Shown here: positions 44,301 through 56,100 of the stretch, piece by piece
How positions within the stretch are numbered: position 1 is the first letter of the stretch
Layout: the number at the start of each line of letters is the position of its first letter
Notes under the pieces: model-generated
Told to the model about the DNA's origin: nothing
Databases searched by the model: none
What the model saw: the letters and a program-made list of their open reading frames with translations, nothing else
NCBI GenBank assembly: GCA_947172415.1
Contig: OX359194.1
Span: forward strand, 4,960,001-5,024,000
DNA from: Chondrosia reniformis
Taxonomy: Eukaryota > Porifera > Demospongiae > Chondrillida > Chondrillidae
Length of the DNA stretch: 64,000 nt
Direction: 5' to 3'
Made by a program: the position numbers and the translations under genes

Positions 44301-45142
44301 AGTTGAGTTAACAAACCCAAAATCCACTGCACTGGTGACTCTACTGCTTCTGACTCAAGCTCGAAGTCAGTCAAAGCACTGGCAATCCCAATACAGGCTC
44401 CAGCTTCCAATCTAGTTGACACGCCGTCCTGATTCTCCACAGGAATCAGTAGAGTTCCCTCTGGCTGTTGCTTAAAGAGGGCATCTGGCGTCTTTAGACC
44501 CAACTTTTGGAGGAATGCATGGTCAGGCTGAAAAATAAGGCACTCAGAGTCCACTGGGCTCTCGAGCTTCACTTCCAGCAACCCCGACTTCCTACCTTGG
44601 ATCCGTTTAGTGGCAAGTAAACACACCCTTGCTCCAGAGAGAGACTCAGGGCACTGGTCAATTCTGGCTGCCTCTCCATTGGAATGCAAAATCCTAATCC
44701 CAAGATGGGGCAGTACATTCATGCCAAGGAGACAGGGAATCTCACTCTCAGGATGCACAAATGCCACACCCTCCGTACTGCAACTATCTAATGAGAACTG
44801 GAAGAGTACTTCTGCTGTGATCAGCAACTCATCACAGTTCTTGCCTCCTCTTCCATAAAGCTTCATGCTTGGGGGCCTCAGTTGAGGAATACTCCGACCC
44901 TGGGAGTGCATGTGCTGAGCGATCTGACGGAGCAGGCTCCTGGAGATTACTGTGCATTGAGCTCCTGTGTCCACCACAGCCTCCACCGGAAAGCCTTCAA
45001 TTGACACCCTCACCTGCATAACTGGTCCTTTCACACCTGACACCTCTGAGGTCACAACACCAATCCTGCCCACACCAAGACTGTGTTGCTCCTCCTCAGC
45101 CTGCCGTCGGGCCAGCAGCTCCTCCAACTCCTCTGTTGAGAG
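41371..45142 (-). CDS. pol: Retrotransposon Pol polyprotein (protease, RT, RNase H, integrase), two frame breaks
   Basis: Three frames cover pol. 44249-45142 holds the protease, with VVDTGAQCTVIS. 42909-44327 holds RT with the FAYLDDVLV active-site box and RNase H starting near LETDASLKGLGAVLAQ. 41371-42933 holds integrase: zinc-binding H..H..C..C (CRSCLVCAS), catalytic D residues in VGVDVLQL and LSDRGANF, and a GPY/F-like RPYFGPYQI near the end. The first break lies near 44330-44345. The second, near 42940, is one missing G in an AG-TGGG run. No chromodomain is seen. Confidence 0.93.
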
Positions 45143-46657
45143 CTAACTTGCAGGTTTATTACTTGCTATCATGACTGCCGACACCTGACCTGATTTCCCC
45201 GGGGCCTCTCGAGGCAACTTTGGACAGTTACTTTCAAAATGTCCAAGCTGACCACAATGGTAACACTGTAGGTTCCTCTGCTTCTGGCTTCCTGTACTAG
45301 CCTGACCTTTACTCCTATCAAGTGATCCAGGGGCTTTCTCTGGGACTTGGCCTTCCCCTGTGGGAGCCTTGTGACTTGGATTACGAGGAGGCTTCATTTC
45401 TCCCCTTGCCGCATTCAGCTGCTGGTCGTGGCGCTCCAGTGTCCTTGCACGAGCATAGAGTTCTTCGAATGTTTCTGATGCTCTGGGTGCACCCAGCTTG
45501 CGTTGCCATTTTGGAAGGAGGGCCTGGTAAAACCTACCCTTGAGCAGTCGGTCGAACTCTCGCTCCCCACTCTCAGGAAATGCCTTCCGTGCCAACTTCT
45601 GCAAAGTTACACCCAGTCCTTCCACTGACTGCTTGTCTTGCATCAGTTGATGGAATTCCAACCCACGTAACTCTTCAATGTCTAATGAGCGAAATCGTCT
45701 CCTAAGAACCTTCACCACTGAATCGTAACTACTCTTCTCCTCTGTGGATAACATCCTCACTACATGCTCCGCAGTTTCCCCAAGATGTGCTTTCAACTGA
45801 AACAACTGCTGTTCTGTGGTCCACTTAGCCAGTCTGGCTCGCTCCTCGAACTGCTCCAACCACCGTTCAAAGCCATCATCATCCGAATTGATGTTTTCCC
45901 CAGTAAACACTCGTAGGGGCGGCACGGTCTGGGTGGCGAGGGCCTGCACCTGGGCAGTCATCATCGTCCTCTGAGCTTCCAGAAGTTGTGCAACAATGTC
46001 CATCACGCTTGCTGATGTTCCTAAATTAGGCACAGTACTGGCAGCTGCTACTCTACCTTCGGACTCTGTACTATCCGTAGTACTCTGGTTGCTATCCTCG
46101 CTGGCTATAGTATCCTGTATTTCCTTAGTAGACACCGTCTCCTCCCTGATGAGATCAACAGAAGACTCGGGAGGTGGCCTTTCCTCTGCTTCTTGTTCTG
46201 GTAAACTATCTGCACGCTGCTTAAGAGCCTGGTTCTTCTTGGTGAGAGTTGTGATCCTCTCCTTGAGGCTAGCTGCCTCTCTTTCACGGTCTTCCCTCAA
46301 AAACCTCCTCTCAACATCGAAATCCTTCCTAAGTGCTTCCACCTCCCTCAATTTAACAACCTCAGCCTCGAGAGTAGACCTACGTAAGTCAGCTTCAAGT
46401 CGACTTACCTGCTCATTAGCCGTTCGTGCTTCTTCCTCCGCCGATTCCCGACCGACCTTCGCACGCTCCAGCTCTGCATTGCGGGTCGCTAGCTCTGCCA
46501 ACGCTTCCGCTAACCGTTCCTTGGTCTTCTCCAGTTCACTCGAGTCCGAATCCATCGCTAATGTCGTTGTTCTCGTTGTCCCTGAACGCAGTCCTTCCGT
46601 GGTAAGTTCCCGACTTTCTGTTGCTCTTAGCAAGACCTTCAGTTCTCGCTGTGACAT
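45143..46657 (-). CDS. gag: Retrotransposon Gag polyprotein
   Basis: 504 residues. The N-terminal part is a long charged coiled coil (about residues 40-150). A capsid-like region contains FERWLEQFEERARLAKW. A CCHC zinc knuckle, CYHCGQLGHFESNC, lies near residue 470. The frame ends at a TAG (45143-45145); the same frame continues without further stop into the protease, so pol may be reached by readthrough. Confidence 0.95.
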   Translation of the reverse strand: MSQRELKVLLRATESRELTTEGLRSGTTRTTTLAMDSDSSELEKTKERLAEALAELATRNAELERAKVGRESAEEEARTANEQVSRLEADLRRSTLEAEVVKLREVEALRKDFDVERRFLREDREREAASLKERITTLTKKNQALKQRADSLPEQEAEERPPPESSVDLIREETVSTKEIQDTIASEDSNQSTTDSTESEGRVAAASTVPNLGTSASVMDIVAQLLEAQRTMMTAQVQALATQTVPPLRVFTGENINSDDDGFERWLEQFEERARLAKWTTEQQLFQLKAHLGETAEHVVRMLSTEEKSSYDSVVKVLRRRFRSLDIEELRGLEFHQLMQDKQSVEGLGVTLQKLARKAFPESGEREFDRLLKGRFYQALLPKWQRKLGAPRASETFEELYARARTLERHDQQLNAARGEMKPPRNPSHKAPTGEGQVPEKAPGSLDRSKGQASTGSQKQRNLQCYHCGQLGHFESNCPKLPREAPGKSGQVSAVMIASNKPAS

Positions 46658-46667
46658 CCAAATTACC

Positions 46668-46687
46668 TATCCTGCCAGGGTCGCCAA
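46668..46687 (-). other. Primer binding site
   Basis: Minus strand just after the upstream LTR reads TTGGCGACCCTGGCAGGATA. A TGG start complementary to a tRNA CCA end is the usual Ty3-type arrangement. The tRNA species was not determined. Confidence 0.75.
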
Positions 46688-46688
46688 T

Positions 46689-46883
46689 TGTAAACACCGT
46701 GTGGTGTGTCAGGTAACAATAGGTGCAATGAAAGACGAGTTGAAGCTGAATCTGGTACAAAACGTCTAGTTCACTAGAATGGAGAGCGCTTCCCAACACG
46801 TGTTGTCGCCATCTTAACTTCTAATTATATTATTATTACATCACACATGACAACAGTTACTAAATTTAACTACAGTCATTACA
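46689..46883 (-). repeat. Upstream LTR
   Basis: 195 bp, TG..CA ends. Differs from the other LTR by TCGCC versus TCGTT near its middle. Confidence 0.97.
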
Positions 46884-47087
46884 TATATGAAAATATACGT
46901 ATATGTATACCTAATATGTAAATACCCAAATTTTCAAGTTCAGCATTCCCTTTTATAATTCCATAATATTTTCCATGTACGTATATATACACAATTACAA
47001 AGTACATATATAAGTGCATGCATATGTACACTAATTATATATATACACACATATAAAGAAAATATCTGAGGCTTAAGCAAGTAAAAT
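46884..47087. other. Short intergenic region
   Basis: AT-rich stretch rich in TATA/TACGTA words between the retrotransposon and the next start codon. It presumably holds that gene's promoter unless displaced by the insertion. Confidence 0.4.
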
Positions 47088-48641
47088 ATGCTAGTTACTT
47101 CAGGCTGGATGAGCTTCCTAAATAATTGCTTTCTGTTTTTTCTGTTGGTTTGGTCGAGTGTGATAACAGGAGCTGAGGAGAACAGTAAACAGAAATGTAG
47201 AGAAAACTTGATGACAATTTTTAAAAACACAAGTGAATATCCTCATGACTACTTTGGAAAACCTCTCAACAAAGATGAAATGTTTAAAGGATCCGGAGCA
47301 ATCAAGATTTTCCACTTTAAGGTGATTAATAAGACCATACAATCAACAGATAAAACCTGCTGTCAGTGGAACAGTGAAGGATGCTATATCTTTGTTTGGT
47401 TTAGCAAGTTCTACTACTTGTTAATATCTCCAATAGACCTAAGAGCATATGGTTTTCTGCGACAAAGCTATTTCTTGGAAACTTATCCCCAAAGTATCTG
47501 TGTTAGCATTCCTTCACAAAATTATGAAACGCTGATAACCCTTACAGAAAATGTGAGCCTCTATATTATAATTACTGAATTAATGTTGCATATACGTATG
47601 TTTCATACATACTATTCAATTGCATGCATATAGTTATTGCTTTTCTTTATAATATAGGCACCAGGTTGTGAAGGAATAATTATACCTTACCAGCCAACAT
47701 GGCATGAAGGACATCCATATCAGCTAAATGCTGCCATATCTTCTAAGTCAAATTCTAGATGGAATGATATTATAAAACTTCGAGCTTTAATTCTTGGTAT
47801 AATAATTGCTAGCAGTATTCTGACAATGAAAGCATTTAATAAATGGGGGAAAAAGATGGTGGTAATTGCTTTAATTACTAAAAATAACTCAAAAGTGTTT
47901 ACACAATTCAAGACGATGGGATGGATAGTCACATTAGTCTTTATTGTAGTATATATAGGTGGCACTATGAATACAATTCATCTTCTAAGTACACATGACG
48001 AATATTATCCAGAGTACTTCCTCCCTGAGTCTGTACTTGGACTAATATTATTAGTAGTAATGGTGATCATATGTTTATGTGAATATCCATTTATATATGG
48101 TACAGTGGCCATTAACACTGCAACAAGGCTGAGAAGATTTAGCTACACGTGTGGAAGTAATCATAAATGTAGTGATTTGATCTCTCGTCATCTATCAGCT
48201 TTTGGATGGGCAGGCCCAATTTACAGTATTCAGATATTTGCTGTAACAATGGTACACAGTTTAGTGCGTTTCTTTGCCGATCCTCTTGCTTATGTCATCG
48301 ATTCTATGGGCTTTCTAATACTTGTATTTTTCTCTGTTATTGTTTTTCATGAGCTTTACCTAATGATCCGACACCCAAAAAACTGCTGCTATTGTAAGAA
48401 TCTTATCAAAATTCTACTCTGTATTGCTGTGGTATTAAGTTATTATGGTTTAGCCAGTAGCCTCCTTCTCTTACTGAAGCATTACAAGGACCTTTCTCCA
48501 CTGGTAGATAGTACTAAATTGGTTCAATACCTGATATCATCTGCTTTCATTGGGTTGCTCGGATATTTTGGGAGAAAGAAAATTACAGAAATATTAAAGG
48601 AGAGTGAAGATGGTGATAGAGATATTGATCTTACCATATAG
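47088..48641 (+). CDS. Secreted-start, seven-membrane-segment protein, family unknown
   Basis: Two exons, 47088-47552 and 47658-48641, join in phase 0 to 482 residues. Residues about 10-30 (FLNNCFLFFLLVWSSVITGA) look like a signal peptide. An extracellular domain of about 165 residues follows, with several Cys and N-glycosylation sites (NKT, NVS). Then come seven hydrophobic segments, roughly at residues 195-212, 242-262, 281-303, 325-349, 360-385, 400-425 and 440-460. The tail ends in an acidic stretch ESEDGDRDIDLTI. The layout resembles a 7TM receptor with a large N-terminal domain, but I recognise no GPCR family motif. The first exon lies 204 bp downstream of a recent LTR element. Confidence 0.8.
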
Positions 48642-49476
48642 AAACAGCCTTGTAAGTAGCTATATAGATACGTACACTTGATAACTTTTTTGAATGCATA
48701 TATATACATGAACTCAACTTCATAAATGTAGCCTATTTTGAATACATATTATATAATATACGTATACCATGACTGCATGTTGAAATTGTAATATGTATTT
48801 AATTTGTATTTAGTGGGCAGACCCATTATATTAGCCATAAAAGGCTTATTTTCATTAGCATTACACAGGAAATATGAGAAATATATATACACATGTACAG
48901 AAAAGAAAAAGAACTAATTAGCGATAAATGAAGTTAAGGATAAAAAACACTTATGTATCGTATCAGCTATTATCAAAAATACAAATTTAAAATAAGGACT
49001 CATTTAAGGAGCAAACAGTGTGTCTTTGTGTTAACGTTCTAGAAAATGATTTGAGAAAATGCATATGTGATATTTTACAGATGAAAGCTAATCGAAGAAC
49101 TGTAGTAGGTTTTTGCTGAGCATCATTAACCAGCTATGCCAATTACACATAATGATTTTTTAATGGTCCCAGCCATTTCATCTTAACAGCTAGGGTTTGA
49201 CTGTAAGTGCATGAATACTAGACTCAAAAAAGTCTAAATTATATTGCTTGCTGCAATATTTGGCACATATGACACATCATGGATCTGTACATGCAAGATT
49301 ACTGTACGTATATAACTATGCAGTTAAGAACACTGAAAGTGGCTGTAATAGTACATATATGCATGATTCATTGAAAACAATTTAATTAATGTAGGTCTCT
49401 CCTATTGAGTAGGTTGTCCTATACTGTTTAAAGTTAAAACTAAGATGTTTACTGTCCACATAGATTGTTGCACAGT
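48642..49476. other. Intergenic region between convergent genes
   Basis: AT-rich. It presumably holds the 3' UTRs of the 7TM gene and PRPF38A. No gene, repeat family or clear terminator seen. Confidence 0.5.
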
Positions 49477-52400
49477 TTAAACACGGAGTGGTGCCATTCC
49501 TAGTTTCTCCCTTAGTTCATTTGCTTCTTTTATTTCTTGCTCTTCCTTACTCAGCTTTCCTTCCCCCTTCCTGTTAGAACTGTGGCTCTTATGTGAGCTA
49601 GTTTTCTTGTGAGATTTCTTCCTTTCAGGTGATGGTGACCTTACAAAGAGGACAATATGACAATTAATATGATGTAAACCTAACACCAGAAGGAAGTATT
49701 GAAATCTGGTAAGACTCATTACCTCAAATGTCCCCTTTCTCTCCTTCTGTGTCTATCTCTAGATAAAGATCTTGACCTTCTCCTGCTTCCAGACCTAGAC
49801 CTAGACCTTGACCTAGATCTAGCCCTAGTTCTTCTGTGATGCCTTCCCCTATCCCTAGAGCGAGACCTAGATCGCTTTCTGCGACTACTTCTATGCCTTC
49901 GCTCATTTGGAGATGGACTATGATGAGCTCTTGGTGAATTAGAAATGCTTCTACTACATTCAAAAATATTAAGAGGTGTTTTTAAATGCTAATTTCGACA
50001 CATAAAGCATGCATATTTACCAACCTTCTTCTCCTCCTTGGTGACCATCTCTCCCCAGAACGAGACCTACTGCGTCTAAAAGTGAAGGTTGGTCATTTCA
50101 TAAACTAAATTATACAAACATACACACATCTATCTTGACACACCTGTGAGTCCTTCTTCTGCTCATATTCCCAGAATAATAATCCTGAAAGTTTACATCA
50201 AAACCTCATTGTAAAATATCAACACATCTTACAAGTTTACTGCACCTTACTAATATTTAACACCAGCTAAAATTTGACATTCATTTATTTAAATTGCAAC
50301 AAATTCTGGGGGTTTTAGTGTCCATTAACATGTTTGACACTACTACACATGCCAATATATAGTAGGTATAATCATTAACATATGTACAGGTACACAGATA
50401 CCTATACACAAATATATATACAATACTTAATGTAAAAATAATTAAATTAAGTATTTTCGGGATGAAAAGTATAAACAACTGATCAGCTTATACATACACA
50501 TTTATGCTGCATTAACACTAACATCAACTTCAGATTCAGATTCAGAGTCTACTTCTTCCTCCACCTCTGACAGATCTTCATCTAGAGCACTCACCTACAT
50601 ACAGTACGTTTACAATAGGTGCACACACGTATGTACTACGTATGTGCATTCACTAAATATTCATTTATGTGTAACAATAACATTTGCTTGTCACATATAA
50701 GCACAGTAAATGTTTACAAAAGAAGCATTCTATGAAACATACACGTGGCTCCAATTCTTCTGTCTGCTCCAATACATACCTCTTCTACAGAGAGTTAAGC
50801 ATATATGTAGTATAATATTCTTAGCAGAAAATAAAATTAAGATAAGAGAATTCAGCTAATTACTCCAAATTTTATTTAAAGAAACAGTGATACATACATA
50901 TAGGTCACTCAGTTCTTCAACCTAACTCAGTTGTCTTGCTAGACAATAGGTTAACACACTGAATATGCTATAGGGTATTTTATGTAAATGAAGCCTGTTG
51001 TATCACATGATTCATTTCTTATTTGACTCTTTTTACAAACTGTAAAATAAGCGAGATGGCTTTGATCTAATTCTAAGCTAGGTGAAGAGTTAACCTGTAT
51101 TCGAGGAAGAATAATGTCACAACTTCTTTCAGAATGAAGCAGTTCATCGACCAGCTCATCAATATGAATTACCTGATACACTGAAGAAATACGTAGATGC
51201 AATTTAATAATAACAATTCAGACATACACGTCACACAAACATAGTCAATAAGTGTGACGTTCACACATCTTTAAACTTACCACCATTTCTTGTTTTAAAC
51301 TTTAATTTTCTGTAATCATTATACAATGGCTCAAGGTAATTGTAGCACTCTACTGATGTACCAATTAACCGTAAATAGAATGCTCCCAAAATACGAATAT
51401 ATCTACATTGGGAAAGGAACAGCAGGACTCAATTGAGATAAACTTGCCTAAGGTGAAGATTGAGGATAAATAAAATTTCTCAAAGTCTCAGTTTTAGCAG
51501 CACATGTATATACTTCACAAGTAAATATAACACATTTCAGGTGCAGCACTAGCACAGAAATTACTGAAAGTAGTCCAAATTTTGATATTTGTGGTACAAT
51601 CTAGATAAAGGGGTAATTATACTTGTGAAGCAGTTATCCATTAGTACCTTGCCACCATTTAAGGGCACTACAAATGACAACTGTTAGAGGTATAATTATA
51701 AACAAGTGGAGAAAAAGAAAAGAAGGATCGTCATCCAAAGCCTTCACTAGGCTTAGTTCCCTATAGGACTTTTACTCTCACGTAGATGTAGAGGTTGGTG
51801 TTAGATTATGTATTAGTGGAATCTCATTGCCTTAAATTAATACAGTGGCTTAAGTGAGTACAGAGTTTCATCTGGTTCCTTTGGAACCAACAAAATTACA
51901 CGCTTACACATAGAGACAATATACAGAAGTGATATACTTGTATTCAGGATTCTTAATGAATTCTATCACAATATCCTTGTGGGGTTGAATTTGAAGCATC
52001 TTCAGCAGCAAACATAAAAAAGGAGTTGGCTTAATATTTCCACCAAACACGCCGCCTATGTGATCTAAAGCCATTGCTTTATCAACCAAAAGTTCAGCTG
52101 CGGAAAAAGAATACATACTGCAGGTAAAATACACAGCTTCCCCTTCAGTGACATTGTGTACAGCCATTGAGTAGTTAGATATATATATGTCTTAGAAATG
52201 ACTACTATAAACTTTACCAGAATAGCATAGCACTACCAGTTTCACTTGAACGTACGTACGTGCCCGAGATCAAAAAGTATAGATACCACTGGAAATAATA
52301 AGGTGTTTCAGACATATGTACGTACAGGTGCGCATAAGTCATACACAGCGAGGGATTATAAAACCATAGATAAACGACTCCTTACTAAGAAATGACACTA

Positions 52401-52595
52401 TAACAAAAGCCTCACTTTAAATGAAACACTGTAGTTGTTAAAGAAATATGAATGCTTGGTCTTACCCGTAAGGCCAAAACAATCTTCTTTCCAATATTTG
52501 CTCTCGTATATTCTTAATCGAATGATCTTCTCTACTAAAAACTGTGGATTGGTTCCTTTTACAGTTTGAACATCTTTGGGCGTTCGATTAGACAT
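49477..52595 (-). CDS. PRPF38A: Pre-mRNA-splicing factor 38A
   Basis: A spliceosomal B-complex protein needed for activation. Ten exons: 52466-52595, 51938-52097, 51281-51402, 51095-51180, 50743-50784, 50523-50594, 50144-50184, 50025-50075, 49723-49953, 49477-49639, giving 365 residues. The PRP38 domain is almost unchanged from the human protein: GTNPQFLVEKIIRLRIYESK, GGVFGGNIKPTPFLCLLLKM, YLEPLYNDYRKLK and ELLHSERSCDIILPRIQKRY. An acidic linker (EVEEEVDSESESEVD) is followed by an RS domain of RSRSRS and RDRGRHH-type repeats. The C terminus ends KEANELREKLGMAPLRV, a short motif like one found in SART1. Start codon context and homology agree. The start lies 55 bp from the divergent 7SL RNA gene. 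Confidence 0.97.
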
Positions 52596-52619
52596 CGTTG
52601 TTCACTTTCATACGTAACG

Positions 52620-52625
52620 TATAAA
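52620..52625 (+). promoter_or_regulatory. TATA box of the 7SL RNA gene
   Basis: TATAAA at positions -31 to -26 relative to the 7SL start, the spacing used by Pol III upstream promoters. TACGTAACGT just upstream (52611-52620) resembles a CRE/ATF-type site, which vertebrate 7SL promoters also have. Confidence 0.7.
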
Positions 52626-52650
52626 TGTGACAAAATGAGCCTTTCACACA

Positions 52651-52950
52651 GCTGGGTGTAGTGGCGTGCACCTGTAATCGGAGCGACCTCTGAGGCTGGA
52701 TTATGGGATGGCGTGAGATCGGGATCACTGGATGGCATTTCCTGTGTTGAGTGGGCGTCCGCACTAAGCCAGGTGGCAACATGGACTTCCTAGAGGAGTC
52801 CTGGAGGTCCAGGTTGATAATGAGAGTCGTAATGGCCCAGGACGGAAACGGAGCAGGCAAAAGGCTCCATACTTGGTAGTAGTGGGACAGCGCCTATGAA
52901 CAGGGATGTCATCCAGCCTGGTCAAAACCGTCAGACCTGTATCCTTTTTT
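52651..52950 (+). ncRNA. RN7SL: 7SL (signal recognition particle) RNA
   Basis: About 300 nt, starting GCTGGGTGTAGTGGCGTGCA and ending before a T6 Pol III terminator (52945-52950). Conserved parts follow the animal SRP RNA order: the 5' Alu-domain start with CACCTGTAATC and CTGAGGCTGGA, then GTCCGCACTAAG, the helix 8/SRP54-binding GGCCCAGGACGGAAACGGAG, AGTAGTGGGACAGCGCCTAT, and the 3' CCAGCCTGGTCAAAAC. It is the RNA scaffold of SRP, which targets ribosomes to the ER. Full length, with a promoter TATA and a terminator, it looks like a real gene, not a retrocopy. It sits between PRPF38A (divergent) and MPHOSPH10 (convergent). Confidence 0.96.
52945..52950 (+). terminator. Pol III T-run terminator
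   Basis: Six T at the end of the 7SL sequence, followed by further T-rich sequence. Confidence 0.8.
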
Positions 52951-53116
52951 TCTTTTTATATAATTATTATCTTATTAAAAAGTGTTGTAGAACAGTTTAC
53001 TAAAAGTTGTATTTCAACTCTGGAACGTTCAATACAGCCAAGGTCTAAATCACTATGAAAGAATATAATTATATGAATATATATCGTGCATGCATGTACA
53101 ATAATTATATGTAGTA

Positions 53117-56100
53117 TCATAATTTTAGTTTATGAGTTTTTTTGGTGTCCTTATCTTTCAAAACCCTTTCAGCTTTTCTTGACATATTTTCTTGAATCTT
53201 ACTAAACATTTGAGTAGAGGTTCTAACCACGCTGTCACTTCCCTTTTTAACAGTCACATTTTTAGATTTAGCCAAAGATTTCAAAGCAAGAATCTTTGAG
53301 GAGTTTGATGATTTTTTTCCTTTTTTCTCATTTAGTACTCTTTTTTCTTTATCTTGTCTTTTCAAAGCCATTAAATGTGACTTCTTTTTCCACTTCCTTC
53401 TTTGTCTCTTCTTGTCCATAGATGTCCTTTCACCCGAACCAATATTATATGGGACCCCTTTGGGCTGAATTTCCTCTGGTGCTAATGTGTCACGGTCATT
53501 TGAAGTCACAGGAACAGCCTCTTCAATAGAGAGGGCAGGCAGATTTGTAACAATTTTGACATCTTCTTTTGCCTAAACGTTAACATAGAATCATAGTTAA
53601 CAACCCAAATAAGATACAGGAAACTCATGTGTGTACATACCATGCTGACTTATAGTATTGGAATATTGTTGTATCAAACTATAATTTTAAGTACCGTTTA
53701 GTGACTTACTATTTTAGGAGTAAACTCATAGCTTGTTAAAGAATCCAGCTTTTGGAATAGTTTCTCCATCAGACCTTTAATTTCTGCATAGCGTTTATCT
53801 GCATGTTTGTAGTTTTGAGTACCATGTACGTATATGTAACGTAATGTGAACAATAACAGAAACTGTGTCTACTAATAACAAATAAATACTATATATTTTT
53901 ACCATGTATTCTATATGTCATTAGTGACCTCCCAATTACAGACAATTCAGGAGTTCCCAAACTATTCACGGACTCTATAAAAAGACACACCCCTTGGAGG
54001 AAAACAAATTGCTGTGTAATAATACAGAAAAGAGAAAATTTTGACTATGTAAACTGATCCCTGCGCATGGTTATAGAAACAGCTGCAAGCTGCATGAAGT
54101 AGGGATAACAGACTAAAGCATAGACATGATCTTAAGCTGTTGTCAAATTACCACTTCTATACCTGTGTATATGTTTAGCTTAAGGGGTATTTGTTGCTTT
54201 CATAATGCAAAGGTATGTACAGTATGTATTTGAGCATCAGCAACAATATTTGAGAAACAGAGATTTGAATGTTTCAATCCATAGGTCTTCTTCAGCAATG
54301 AATTGCTGATGCTCAAATATATACCTACCTTTTCATGTATCAGATAACATCTTTTTTGCTACATTTTCCAGACTGGCATGCCATCTCTATATACTTAAAA
54401 CTTCATTTTTGGAAAGGCTTTATTTAACTTTACCAACAAACCTTCGGTAGTGCCTTCCTGTCCATTTTGCTTCTCAGAACTTTTTAAATAGTCTTCTTCA
54501 TAAACTTCAGCTAAACTCTTTGAACTCTTATCTAGAGAAAGGGGTTTCGTTACCTCATAGTTGTATGGTTTGTCCTTTGGTTTAACCTTTCTTTCCACAT
54601 CATCCCATAGCTATAGTTGAGAGAAATGTTAAAAGCATAAACTCGCCCATATAACTAATTAAACTAACATATACCAAACACTGAATAACCTCAGAGTTGA
54701 TTCTTTCTTTAATGATTGCTTCTAATGATTTGGTGTTTTCTTCAGTGACAATATGAGCTGTAAATCAGGAATAACCACTTCAATTTAGTGTACTAATTTA
54801 CATCAAGTCAAAGCACAACAAATGAAGTTCTTAATGTACATTACTCAGCCATATTATGTAAACTAACACACACAAAGGCAGAGAGACTATGTGTACCTAA
54901 TAACTGTAAAGGAATTACAATGTCTACTTTATGAGTAATGGTGTGACTTTTACCTGTTCTAGACATATGATCAAACTCCAAGTGTTCCTCCAGGAGTGCA
55001 TTTTTTGGTCTCTGCTTTTCAGTAACTTCACCTATCAACTGCCACGACTTACTGGATATATTATCAGATTCCATATCCTTGATTCGTGCATCCAGCTACA
55101 GTACATGTATAGCAGATCATTGGCCTTCATGACAATATAGTATATGTATCATATCTCACTCAATGTTGGTTCCTTAACACTTAGTCCAAGGCCTATTTCC
55201 TTTAAAGGGATGAGGCTAAGGATCTATTATATATAGTAAAACCTTGATGTATAATCAATTTTGATGTTGTGACTCTTATAAGCTATATATGGCTGGTCTT
55301 CAGGATCAAACAGTTAGTCAATAAAGAAACCCACTATCCTATCTTTCCTAATAATCTGATTGCACCAAATCACCTTTTTCAACTTCTTCTCATGCGTAGA
55401 TAGGTGGACATTTGGAGTATCCTCATCTACACTATTGTCCTTCTCACTTTCTGAAGTTAATCGTTTGTTGCATTCATCCTCAATTTCAGAGCTAAATAAC
55501 TCTTCACCATTGTCATCGCTCTCTGAATCAATGCACTCCTCCCTTCTTGGCGAATCAAAGAAATCCTCATACTTCAGAGTGTCCTTGCCATCACTTACAT
55601 CCCTAAAATAATCCACATCATCACTGTCATCTGCAGCATCACCCTGGGCTGCCTTGTAATCCTCTTGATCTAATCCCCGCAAACACAAACACATTAGTTA
55701 ACACATGAAAGCCATTACTACATACATTTTTGATAAATGTGGTCTTAAATAAATGAAATATAGATGACATGCAGTAATATAACCTATTACTACTATATCC
55801 TACAAGGAGGCTATCTATTTCTAATTAACAGCCACTGCAACTACCTCTTGTACTTACCTAAATAGGTTTCCATTTCGTGCAAATCAAAAAAGGCATCATT
55901 CAAGCCACCAAAGGTAGCAGCACCCTTCTGTTTCTCCATATTGGAGCTCTTTGAGTCTACTATTCGGGTGTCATTGGCTGTACTGCTAGGAAACCTGCCT
56001 TCAGTCTCTTCAACCGGAGAATCTACAGCTATTTGCATGATCAAGGAAAGTCTACAATAAAGTCTTAAGTGTTCCAACATATGTTATAAAGTAATGGAAG

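Larger units (their letters stand above)
41061..46883 (-). mobile_element. Ty3-type LTR retrotransposon
   Basis: A 5823-bp element read on the minus strand. LTRs of 195 bp at 46689-46883 (upstream) and 41061-41255 (downstream) begin TGTAAACACC and end ..CATTACA. They differ at about 2 positions, so insertion is recent. TATA on both sides may be a 4-bp target duplication. Gene order is Gag, protease, RT, RNase H, integrase, which places it in the Ty3 lineage. Two frame breaks in pol suggest it is no longer competent, unless they are assembly errors. It lies just after exon 13' of the decayed duplicate. Confidence 0.97.

Noticed and set aside
45996-46769. A 257-residue plus-strand frame rich in Ser and Leu
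   Set aside because: It is the antisense shadow of the Gag coiled coil and part of the LTR.
52651-52950. Possibility that the 7SL sequence is an Alu-like SINE or retrocopy
   Set aside because: It covers the whole SRP RNA including the S domain, has an upstream TATA at Pol III spacing and a T-run terminator, and lacks an A tail and target duplication.
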